In this document: in pieces, positions 1 to 4,966 of the stretch
Numbering within the stretch: position 1 is the stretch's first letter
How the letters are laid out: each line of letters begins with the position of its first letter
From: an uncultured Clostridia bacterium
GTDB taxonomy: Bacteria > Bacillota > Clostridia > Christensenellales > UBA1242
Reading direction: 5' to 3'
Length of the DNA: 7,938 nt
Assembly: GCA_934746515.1 (NCBI GenBank)
Contig: CAKVFH010000023.1
Coordinates: 1-7,938, forward strand
Made by a program: the position numbers and the translations under genes
The notes under the pieces: model-generated
The model's database searches: none
What the model was told of the DNA's origin: nothing
Seen by the model: only the letters and a program-made list of their open reading frames with translations

Positions 1-580
1 TTCTAATGTTGTAGAAAGTCTTATTTGAGTAAATGTCATAATTGTATTATGCTCATCATATTTTTCTCCATTTATTCTTAAAGTATGGTGATAAAAACCT
101 GCATAATCAGAAATTATTTTATCATCTATAACATATTCTTTATATGAAAGCAATAATGTGGATATAAACATAATTACTGCAAATGGAACAAATGCCCAAC
201 AAATAGTAGAAATATTATTTGAAGTGAAAAAATCGGTTGAAATTATTTCATAACTTGTAACCTCTCCATCATAAACTGTTTATAAAAAACTTTTAGCAGT
301 TTTCCCTGATGAATACATATAAATATTTTTTCTGTTAACAATTTCCCGTTATTATCATAAAATGCAATATCTACATATCCACTATTTACTTCTCTATTAA
401 AGGTTAGGGTTATATCCACATCAGCCCAATTATATGATGAATTGTATTCGCTTGTAACCGACTCATCAACTATTTTCAAATCTGGCTGTACAGCAGATGA
501 TATAATTGGGATGAAAATAAACAACAATGTGAACTTAACCAAATAATGCAATGCATTATAATTTTATTTTTTTCTTTCAT
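1..580 (-). pseudogene. Broken gene for a two-pass membrane protein of unknown function (3' end outside window)
   Basis: I do not recognise the family by name. The likely original start is the ATG at 578-580, six bases after GGAG and one base after the stop of the 328-residue gene, which suggests translational coupling. The frame is lost within ten codons because TGCAT is tandemly duplicated at about 546-555. Dropping one copy joins the start to a signal-like segment (HYLVKFTLLFIFIPIISSA). A second shift lies near the T6 run at 326-331, where one extra base would give TEKNIYMYSSGKTAKSF. An in-frame TAA follows at 280-282. Past it the frame stays open to the window edge and encodes TVYDGEVTSYEII, a second membrane helix at about 137-212 (ending FISTLLLSY), then YAGFYHHTLRINGEKYDEHN. 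The inferred product has an N-terminal signal or anchor, about 110 extracytoplasmic residues, a second helix and a cytoplasmic tail. Sequencing error could explain the homopolymer lesion, but less easily the 5-base duplication or the stop. Confidence 0.72.
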
Positions 581-581
581 T

Positions 582-1568
582 TTACACTCCATAATACTCA
601 CGAGGATTGCTTAATTTTTTTAAGGCTTCTATAAAGTAATCATCATGATTCCACTCGGCCTCGTCAACATTTTCTTTGACTATTTCTTTACAATATGACT
701 TAAAGAATTTCCTTAATTTTTTCAACAAGTCATCAATGTAATCATCTTTAACAATTATCCAATCACCAGCGAACATGCTATTTTCATATTCTATATTTGC
801 AGTTCCGTTTTCTTTTGAAACTACATTTTCAGGATAATACTTTTTCAAATCAAGATAAGAAGAAATGGTATTGTGTTTTAAGAAATTATTGATTTTGTGT
901 AGCAAATTATAATCATTATATTTTTCTAACTCTCTAATCTTTATCCCTTTTCTATCTCTTGCTAGTCCATCGCTGAATTTTACAAAAGAATTAAAATTGT
1001 AATCTGTGCATTTATAACCAAGTTTGCACATTGCTATAAGCATAATTCTATCAGTTTCTATTGCAAGTTTATTGATAAATTGACAATACAATGATTGAAT
1101 TACATGTATATACTTTTTTTCTCGCTTAATAGATGACATCATCGAATTAAATTCGATTTCTTCCAAATCATCAACATTAGAGGTATATGCTATTTCACTT
1201 AATCTTGTGTTTTCATAAACTTCTTTAGGTGTCTTAATCATTTTGAAAATTGGCTTATATTCCATTTCCCAATCTCTTTGGAAATCATTAAGCAAATCAT
1301 TAAAAATGTTAATTACATAATCATACTTATGCTGTTTTGCTGGAATAAAATAAGGTGTTGACCTGTTAGCAAACATACCTTCTGGCATAAAATCCTTTAT
1401 ACCAATCATTTCACAAACTTTTGCATATCTTTTTGTATCAATATGTATTCTGCCTGACTTTGGATGCATACCCCAAAATTCATATTCTTTTAGAGAATCA
1501 GAGTCCCAAGATGGATTTGATTCGTATTTTGAGTAGTCGAATCTTTCTACTTTGTGTGTTGATTTCAT
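582..1568 (-). CDS. Uncharacterised 328-residue soluble protein, first gene of a leftward operon
   Basis: No family was recognised. The 328-residue product has no signal peptide or membrane helix and is rich in Lys, Asp, Glu, Asn and aromatic residues, so it is probably cytoplasmic. The N-terminal third holds FWGMHPKSGRIHID (residues 31-44). The middle is mainly helical, including a run at about 150-185 (KYIHVIQSLYCQFINKLAI). A helix at 215-235 carries INNFLKHN, a pattern that recalls the helical HEPN-type nucleotide or RNA-binding proteins, but there is no clear RxxxxH catalytic motif and the resemblance is weak. The C-terminus is charged and helical. The ATG at 1566-1568 is chosen because AAGGAG lies nine bases upstream, behind a strong promoter and a structured leader. 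Codons end mostly in A or T, unlike the C-richer ferritin-like gene in this window, which hints at a different history. The broken membrane-protein gene follows one base after the stop. Confidence 0.85.
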   Translation of the reverse strand: MKSTHKVERFDYSKYESNPSWDSDSLKEYEFWGMHPKSGRIHIDTKRYAKVCEMIGIKDFMPEGMFANRSTPYFIPAKQHKYDYVINIFNDLLNDFQRDWEMEYKPIFKMIKTPKEVYENTRLSEIAYTSNVDDLEEIEFNSMMSSIKREKKYIHVIQSLYCQFINKLAIETDRIMLIAMCKLGYKCTDYNFNSFVKFSDGLARDRKGIKIRELEKYNDYNLLHKINNFLKHNTISSYLDLKKYYPENVVSKENGTANIEYENSMFAGDWIIVKDDYIDDLLKKLRKFFKSYCKEIVKENVDEAEWNHDDYFIEALKKLSNPREYYGV

Positions 1569-1571
1569 AAT

Positions 1572-1614
1572 TTTTTACTCCTTTTATATAAAATCCTTTT
1601 TATACGAGTAAAAA
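1572..1614 (-). promoter_or_regulatory. Hairpin that hides the ribosome binding site of the 328-residue protein gene
   Basis: In the leftward transcript, UUUUUACUC (1614-1606) is perfectly complementary to GAGUAAAAA (1580-1572), a 9-bp stem. The second strand contains the GAG of the Shine-Dalgarno AAGGAG (1583-1578). Inside it TATAAAA (1604-1598) pairs with TTTTATA (1593-1587) around AGGA. Folding would block ribosome access. The upstream leader carries a second AAGGAGU (1645-1639) that could pair with the same ACUC and free the site, so a two-state switch is conceivable. The complementarity is seen directly; the regulation is inference. Confidence 0.5.
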
Positions 1615-1617
1615 TTG

Positions 1618-1705
1618 GTAGTTTATAATAATAGCACCACTCCTTCAAAAATGAACATAGGCGTAACGATTACTGTACTATCGAACCGTCGAATTTATAA
1701 ACTAC
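1618..1705 (-). ncRNA. Structured 5' leader, candidate riboswitch-like element of unknown class
   Basis: The transcript predicted from the upstream promoter would begin at about 1705. There GTAGTTTATAA (1705-1695) pairs perfectly with TTATAAACTAC (1628-1618), an 11-bp closing stem around about 66 bases. Inside are hairpin UCGA-CGGU-UCGA (1692-1681), stem UAGUAC/GUGCUA (1680-1675 with 1637-1632, one G-U pair), and within that stem GUAA-UCG-UUAC (1673-1663) and UUCA-UUUU-UGAA (1655-1644). This is a junction architecture like those of riboswitches. I do not recognise a known class: the purine, TPP, SAM or c-di-GMP core sequences are not evident. It is followed directly by the hairpin that hides the ribosome binding site, so it probably controls translation of the 328-residue protein. 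An alternative is an operator or a mobile-element end that happens to be an inverted repeat. Confidence 0.5.
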
Positions 1706-1711
1706 ATTGCA

Positions 1712-1740
1712 AGTATATCATAACAATAAAAAAATTGCAA
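1712..1740 (-). promoter_or_regulatory. Sigma-A type promoter of the leftward accessory operon, extended -10
   Basis: Reading leftward, the -35 TTGCAA (1740-1735) is separated by exactly 17 bases from the -10 TATACT (1717-1712). The -10 is preceded by TGA, giving the extended TGnTATACT form. The predicted start, six or seven bases on, is at about 1705, the first base of the 11-bp leader stem. That coincidence supports both calls. Confidence 0.75.
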
Positions 1741-1855
1741 TAAAGATTGACTACATGACAAAAATGCAAGTGTTTTATTTAATGATTAGTAAAATTTTAG
1801 TAATAGTTTTTTATACATTATTAGTTCAATCTGAACTTTGTTTGTCCCGCCATAT

Positions 1856-1895
1856 AAAAGCACCGAATATGGTGCTTTTTTCTTTCTTTTTCTAG
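1856..1895 (+). terminator. Intrinsic terminator hairpin, possibly working in both directions
   Basis: AAAAGCACC (1857-1865) and GGTGCTTTT form a perfect 9-bp stem with loop GAATAT, followed on the plus strand by a T/C-rich tract. On the minus strand the stem is followed by a shorter T run, so it could also end leftward transcription from the decayed gene tail at 2031-2199. No plus-strand gene or convincing promoter precedes it. Confidence 0.7.
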
Positions 1896-1972
1896 GATTT
1901 TGCCTTGTATATATTGTGGTTTTAGAATATTGTTTAGACTGCATTTTTCGATCGAAATATCAGCCAAAATCG

Positions 1973-2010
1973 TGTTAGAATTTTGTTAGAATTCTCCATT
2001 TTTGTTAGAA
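1973..2010. repeat. Three direct copies of TGTTAGAA
   Basis: TGTTAGAA occurs at 1973-1980, 1984-1991 and 2003-2010, spaced 11 and 19 bases start to start. The first two share the longer unit TGTTAGAATT. A fourth copy occurs alone at 7662-7669. Such iterated sites can bind a regulator or recombinase, but in AT-rich DNA they may also be chance. Confidence 0.4.
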
Positions 2011-2159
2011 CTCGTAAAAATTTGACGAATTTACATCTCATCTTGTTTCTTCTTTAATAATCGTGCTTTACGTTTTTCAGCAAGTTTTAGTTCAACATGG
2101 CAATTTCTTTGTCAATTTCTTCATTTGTTTGTTTTTTGTATTTAAAATCAAATTTATAA

Positions 2160-2188
2160 GTGCAAAATAAAAAATCATATGTTATAAT
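2160..2188 (+). promoter_or_regulatory. Promoter of the desulfoferrodoxin gene, extended -10
   Basis: A perfect TATAAT (2183-2188) is preceded by TGT, giving an extended -10. Seventeen bases upstream is the weak -35 GTGCAA (2160-2165). The predicted start is at about 2195, just before the leader hairpin. A weak -35 with an extended -10 is common in low-GC bacteria. Confidence 0.65.
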
Positions 2189-2196
2189 CATCATAG
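2182..2196. promoter_or_regulatory. PerR-like operator overlapping the desulfoferrodoxin -10
   Basis: TTATAATCATCATAG matches 12 of 14 fixed positions of the PerR box TTATAATNATTATAA known from Bacillus subtilis. It covers the -10 and the start site, where a repressor would block transcription, and the downstream product is a superoxide-defence enzyme, a plausible PerR target. Half of the match is the -10 itself, so chance similarity cannot be excluded. Confidence 0.4.
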
Positions 2197-2234
2197 GATT
2201 GCAAGAGCCTCTTGTTTTACTCCACTTGGCAATC
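2197..2234 (+). promoter_or_regulatory. 5'-terminal stem-loop in the desulfoferrodoxin leader
   Basis: GATTGCAAG (2197-2205) pairs with CTTGGCAATC (2225-2234), leaving one bulged G. A competing small hairpin CAAGA-GCC-TCTTG (2202-2214) uses part of the same strand. The stem starts within a few bases of the predicted transcript start and ends ten bases before the ribosome binding site. It may stabilise the mRNA or act as a switch; no known riboswitch class was recognised. Confidence 0.4.
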
Positions 2235-2258
2235 AAAAAACAAAAGGAGAAATAAAAA

Positions 2259-2633
2259 ATGGAACAAAATTTTTATTATTGTAAACACTGCGGGAATATT
2301 GTTGTAAAGGTTAACGATAGCGGAGCACCACTAGTATGCTGTGATAAGAAGATGGAGGTGCTTATACCAAACATCAACGACGGAGCAAAAGAAAAACATG
2401 TCCCTGTTTATTCTGTTAGATGTGGCAAGGTTACTGTAAATATTGGGACAATTCCACACCCGATGACACCAGAACATTATATTGAATGGGTTAAACTACA
2501 AACAAACAAAGGAAATCAGTTTAAAAGATTATCTTACAACACTGAGCCGATTGTTACATTCAATATAAACAAAGATGAAAAAATTGAAGCAGTTTTCGCA
2601 TATTGCAATTTACATAGCTTATGGAAAGGCTGA
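2259..2633 (+). CDS. dfx: Desulfoferrodoxin (superoxide reductase, class with two iron centres)
   Basis: This cytoplasmic enzyme reduces superoxide to hydrogen peroxide without releasing oxygen, which suits an anaerobe; electrons usually come from rubredoxin. The 124-residue length is standard. The N-terminal desulforedoxin-like centre I has four cysteines: C8 and C11 (CKHC) and C27-C28. The catalytic centre II ligands are all visible: H47 in EKHVPV, H67 in PHPM, H73, C116 and H119 (CNLH), with the expected E45 and K46 that gate the sixth iron site. The start is fixed by AAGGAG (2244-2249), nine bases before the ATG. The gene stands alone between an extended -10 promoter and a strong terminator. 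A PerR-like box covers the promoter, and a hairpin occupies the leader. The identification rests on the complete ligand set. Confidence 0.97.
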   Translation: MEQNFYYCKHCGNIVVKVNDSGAPLVCCDKKMEVLIPNINDGAKEKHVPVYSVRCGKVTVNIGTIPHPMTPEHYIEWVKLQTNKGNQFKRLSYNTEPIVTFNINKDEKIEAVFAYCNLHSLWKG

Positions 2634-2667
2634 TAGAATAGTTAGTCTCTAGCCTTCCGTCATTAGG

Positions 2668-2705
2668 GAGTAATCCAAACTCGTGGGTTTAGATTGCTCT
2701 TTTTT
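2668..2705 (+). terminator. Intrinsic terminator of the desulfoferrodoxin gene
   Basis: GAGTAATCCAAAC (2668-2680) pairs with GTTTAGATTGCTC (2687-2699), 13 pairs with one mismatch and one G-U, around a six-base loop. A six-T tract follows. It begins 34 bases after the stop codon. Confidence 0.88.
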
Positions 2706-2900
2706 GTTGCTTATTTTCAAGATTTAGTTGGTCTTATAAATTTTTGTGCCGACATTTCTATAGTCAATATGTAGTAATACGGATGGCTTTATGCAATTTA
2801 TAAGTTAATTTTAGACTTGCCAGCAAATAATTTCAGCACTATTTTAAAAGCAAAAATAAAGAAAATTGAAAAAGTATTTTCCACTAAATAAAACTTTTGT

Positions 2901-2915
2901 TTATAATGATTATTA
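2901..2915. promoter_or_regulatory. PerR/Fur-like box upstream of the 63-residue protein gene
   Basis: TTATAATGATTATTA matches 13 of 14 fixed positions of the PerR box TTATAATNATTATAA. It contains a possible -10 (TATAAT, 2902-2907), though no good -35 precedes it. The surrounding genes for superoxide reductase and a ferritin-like diiron protein make peroxide regulation plausible. The local DNA is very AT-rich, so a single match is suggestive only. Confidence 0.42.
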
Positions 2916-2946
2916 AATTTTTGTAAAATAAATTGACTGGATATGA

Positions 2947-2975
2947 TTTACTAATGTTTTTGATAATAGTATAAT
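2947..2975 (+). promoter_or_regulatory. Candidate promoter for the 63-residue protein gene
   Basis: TTTACT (2947-2952) lies 17 bases before a perfect TATAAT (2970-2975). The predicted start is at about 2982, roughly 260 bases before the ATG. AT-rich sequence raises the chance of such matches, and a promoter closer to the gene may exist. Confidence 0.4.
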
Positions 2976-3061
2976 TTTTCACAAGTTACAAAAAAAATGA
3001 GCAAAAACAACTTTTAAAATTCTTGCTTTTTGATAGTCTATAATCAATTATGCACATCAAA

Positions 3062-3078
3062 TTGTTATTTAATAACAA
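3062..3078. repeat. Perfect palindrome, possible operator
   Basis: TTGTTATT and AATAACAA flank a single T, giving a 17-base dyad. Symmetric AT-rich sites of this size are typical of dimeric repressor operators. It lies between the candidate promoter and the 63-residue protein gene, and no cognate regulator is encoded in the window. Confidence 0.3.
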
Positions 3079-3242
3079 AGCAAACAAAAAATAGATAAAA
3101 ATTCTTGGCAACTATCATGTTAAAATTTGAATGTAAAAACTCAAGTGTTTAGCTTTAATGAAAATAATTTACTTACATTATTCTAGATTTCTACTTATGA
3201 AAAATTGGTGAAAATTACCGAAAAATATCGCAAGGAGAAGAG

Positions 3243-3434
3243 ATGAAACTTTCAAGAAATGAGTCAAAACTTATTGATTTGCTGAAACAAAAAGGCTTTT
3301 TAAGAGAAAATATTGCTGAAGTTATTTCAATCTTAAAAAACGAAGAAGACATTGAATACATTATCGACTGGATCATTCAAAATCCACGAGCAAGTCAAGA
3401 TGACATTAACAAAGAAATTAAAGAAAATTTTTAG
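3243..3434 (+). CDS. Small helical protein of unknown function, 63 residues
   Basis: I do not recognise this protein. It is short, soluble and predicted to be almost entirely helical: helix 1 at about residues 4-17 (NESKLIDLLKQKG), helix 2 at 20-33 (ENIAEVISILKNE), helix 3 at 35-46 (IEYIIDWIIQNP) and a last helix from about residue 50. There are no cysteines, signal peptide or membrane segment. The three-helix pattern with W43 and the NP turn resembles small protein- or DNA-binding bundles, without a specific motif. The gene is real by its signals: AAGGAG (3232-3237) five bases before the ATG and a perfect terminator 13 bases after the stop make a single-gene unit. It lies between two putative oxidative-stress genes, but nothing in the protein ties it to that role. 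Confidence 0.82.
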   Translation: MKLSRNESKLIDLLKQKGFLRENIAEVISILKNEEDIEYIIDWIIQNPRASQDDINKEIKENF

Positions 3435-3447
3435 TATTCTAATTTAA

Positions 3448-3476
3448 AAAATGACGCGTAAAGCGTCATTTTCTTA
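3448..3476 (+). terminator. Intrinsic terminator of the 63-residue protein gene
   Basis: AAAATGACGC (3448-3457) and GCGTCATTTT (3463-3472) form a perfect 10-bp stem with loop GTAAA; the 3' arm supplies the T tract. It could also act leftward because of its symmetric A and T arms. Confidence 0.88.
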
Positions 3477-3576
3477 TTGCAAATTTTTCTGTTTTACAAA
3501 AGCTTTGCATTAAAAAATCTAAAATTTTTTAGCGGCTGCATAATAATTGTATTTTCGTAAAAGATTTATTTGTTGC

Positions 3577-3598
3577 ATGCAAAATTTAATTTTTGCAT
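3577..3598 (+). promoter_or_regulatory. Hairpin just upstream of the ferritin-like gene
   Basis: ATGCAAAA (3577-3584) and TTTTGCAT (3591-3598) form a perfect 8-bp stem with loop TTTAAT, ending seven bases before AAGGAG (3606-3610 region). It may be an operator or a leader hairpin. No good promoter with 17-base spacing was found between 3477 and 3576, so the start site of this gene is unresolved; a degenerate PerR-like match (10 of 14) sits at 3538-3552. Confidence 0.35.
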
Positions 3599-3616
3599 TG
3601 ACATAAGGAGAATTAT

Positions 3617-4873
3617 ATGAACAAAATCAATCCATTTTACGAAAAAGATGCAATTAGTGTTGAAAAATTTGCAAGTGTTGACGATTACAGCCCAAAGTCT
3701 TACGACAAGCACACAACATCACCCTACACAAAAACTCGAATTATTCTTTTAAACGGAACTGAATTTGAACAATCTTGGTTTTTACACCAATTTCACAGAA
3801 ACTGCAACAACAATGACTTAAGACGCGAAATTGCGCTTATTCGCAGGCATGAACAGCAACAGCAAAAAATTATTTCTGCGTTAAAACCAATTGACGAAAC
3901 TGACCTTGAAACCACAATCGGTTACGAGCAGCTCGCCGTTGATTTGACCGCCATTTTAGCAAAACATGTTAAAGATGATTATGTTAAAAACGCACTAAAT
4001 TTCGCGCTTCTGGAAGATTTCGATCACCTTTACAGATTTGCAAATTTACTTGAAACTGAACAAGGCATCGATGCAAACTCGCTCACTGGTGGCTACACAG
4101 AAATCACCCCTGGCAGACCAACAATTGCAGAGCCAAGACATCCTTTTGACGAAGTGAACAAGCACATAGCAAAAGAAATTTCCGACCCATTCACAAAGCT
4201 TGTGGTTAGCATCATAACCGCCGCCGAACAACAAACAATGAACTATTACATGAATATTGCTGGTTTCCATAACTCTGAAATTGGCAAGAAACTTTATTCT
4301 GAAATCGCCATGATTGAAGAACAGCATGTCACAGAATATGGCGGTTTGATGGACACAACATGTTCCTGGCTTGAGAGCTGGCTGGTTCACGAATACACCG
4401 AATGCTATCTTTACTACAGCTGTTTCGCTGACGAAACCAACCCTTATATCAAAGACATTTTCCACACACGCTATTTGGAAGAATGCGGACATCTTCAACA
4501 TGTCGCTAACCTGCTTTATAAATATGAAGGAAAGCCATGGCAAGCGGTTTACACTTGTGGCGGAGATTTCCCTGATCTTTTGCATTTTGAAGGCAACATT
4601 GATTATATCCGCGGCGTGCTTGAAAAAACCATAAACTACACAAGATGCGAAGACGGATATTGTCTGGTAAACGAAATGCCTGACAATTCTAACTTCTTTG
4701 CATACCAAAAAGCGAACATCAAAAAGCCAGAGTCTTTGCCAAGCCACCAAGTTATTAAAGATCATATTAAAGAATTTGGCACTGACTATCGTTTTGAAAC
4801 CAAAAAGAATCCAGTAAAAGAATTGCAAGACCGCACTGTCGACAACATCGACGTCGCCAGAAAGAAAAGTTAA
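3617..4873 (+). CDS. Ferritin-like diiron protein with two tandem four-helix bundles
   Basis: This 418-residue cytoplasmic protein belongs to the ferritin/rubrerythrin-like structural class; I recall similar uncharacterised proteins in clostridia. The C-terminal bundle (about 190-305) has a full set of candidate diiron ligands: E204 (AAEQQ), E234 and H237 (EEQH), E259 or E262 (HEYTE), and E289 and H292 (EECGH). An N-terminal bundle (about 65-150) carries E79, E104 (YEQLAVDL) and D134/H137 (EDFDH), a less complete set. There is no rubredoxin CxxC pair, so it is not a classical rubrerythrin; C344 and C349 are isolated in the tail. Peroxide reduction or iron or oxygen handling is an inference from fold and from the nearby superoxide reductase. 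AAGGAG lies a few bases upstream of the ATG. Frequent C-ending codons suggest high expression. A terminator follows. Confidence 0.85.
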   Translation: MNKINPFYEKDAISVEKFASVDDYSPKSYDKHTTSPYTKTRIILLNGTEFEQSWFLHQFHRNCNNNDLRREIALIRRHEQQQQKIISALKPIDETDLETTIGYEQLAVDLTAILAKHVKDDYVKNALNFALLEDFDHLYRFANLLETEQGIDANSLTGGYTEITPGRPTIAEPRHPFDEVNKHIAKEISDPFTKLVVSIITAAEQQTMNYYMNIAGFHNSEIGKKLYSEIAMIEEQHVTEYGGLMDTTCSWLESWLVHEYTECYLYYSCFADETNPYIKDIFHTRYLEECGHLQHVANLLYKYEGKPWQAVYTCGGDFPDLLHFEGNIDYIRGVLEKTINYTRCEDGYCLVNEMPDNSNFFAYQKANIKKPESLPSHQVIKDHIKEFGTDYRFETKKNPVKELQDRTVDNIDVARKKS

Positions 4874-4912
4874 AATGAAAAAAAAGCAACAAAAAAGCAT
4901 TTATCTTTAACT

Positions 4913-4947
4913 AAAAATGAAGACTTGTCATAAGCCTTCATTTTTTT
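4913..4947 (+). terminator. Intrinsic terminator of the ferritin-like gene
   Basis: AAAAATGAAG (4913-4922) pairs with CTTCATTTTT (4936-4945). After a 1x1 mismatch, CTT/AAG extends the stem around loop GTCAT, and a seven-T tract follows. It separates this gene from the convergent RNase R gene. Confidence 0.87.
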
Positions 4948-4966
4948 AGTTTCCATTTTCCCCAGC

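Larger units (their letters stand above)
1741..2159. other. Gene-poor stretch with scar-like content
   Basis: No intact gene is seen between the leftward operon promoter and the desulfoferrodoxin promoter. The stretch holds a symmetric terminator hairpin (1856-1895), a 12-base palindrome TTTCGATCGAAA (1946-1957), three TGTTAGAA repeats (1973-2010) and most of a frameshifted minus-strand coding tail (2031-2199). Its most rightward-facing reading frame (62 codons from 1707) starts inside the opposing promoter region, has no ribosome binding site and is low in complexity, so it is not called. The mixture fits an insertion or deletion boundary, but no integrase or target duplication is visible. 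Confidence 0.5.
2031..2199 (-). pseudogene. Decayed C-terminal coding fragment, frameshifted
   Basis: On the minus strand one frame reads TYKFDFKYKKQTNEEIDKEI (about 2163-2102), then shifts by one missing base near 2097-2098 into VELKLAEKRKARLLKKKQ (from about 2096), ending DEM at a TAA (2031-2033). Joined, this is a lysine- and glutamate-rich amphipathic tail of the sort found at the C-termini of nucleic-acid-binding proteins such as recombinases or relaxases. I cannot assign the family. The frame can be extended upstream only to an ATG at about 2197-2199 that overlaps the desulfoferrodoxin promoter and has no ribosome binding site, so it is read as a remnant and not as a small gene. Confidence 0.4.
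2706..3231. other. Long AT-rich intergenic region with candidate regulatory sites
   Basis: No open reading frame of useful length or tRNA-like fold is seen here. The region holds a PerR-like box (2901-2915), a promoter-like pair (2947-2975) and a perfect 8+8 palindrome TTGTTATT-T-AATAACAA (3062-3078). If the promoter is real, the mRNA of the downstream 63-codon gene has an untranslated leader of about 260 bases. I could not find a convincing stable fold in it. Confidence 0.5.

Noticed and set aside
243..551. Free-standing 102-codon gene starting with TTG
   Set aside because: There is no ribosome binding site for the TTG, and a tandem TGCAT duplication explains the lost ATG start. The coding sense continues past its stop in another frame, so it is part of a pseudogene.
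1618..1705. Retron msr-msd RNA, because of the long flanking inverted repeat
   Set aside because: No reverse transcriptase is encoded nearby, and the enclosed sequence lacks a long msd-like hairpin.
1825..1853. tRNA or tmRNA 3' end (GTTCAATC followed by CCGCCA) as an integration site
   Set aside because: The 17 bases before CCA do not form a T arm and acceptor strand, and no duplicate of the segment is seen in the window.
1707..1895. 62-codon plus-strand open frame ending in Phe-rich sequence
   Set aside because: It starts inside the opposing promoter region, runs into a terminator stem, and lacks a ribosome binding site.
3511..3531. Inverted repeat TAAAAAAT-CTAAA-ATTTTTTA
   Set aside because: The stem is made only of A-T pairs and would be weak; such dyads are expected in DNA this AT-rich.
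3617..4873. Classical rubrerythrin
   Set aside because: The protein is about twice the usual length and has no CxxC rubredoxin pairs, so only a ferritin-like assignment is supported.
4046..4900. 284-codon open frame antisense to the ferritin-like gene
   Set aside because: It is rich in Phe, Val and Cys as expected from the complement of a Glu/Lys-rich gene, has no ribosome binding site, and the plus strand encodes a clear diiron protein.
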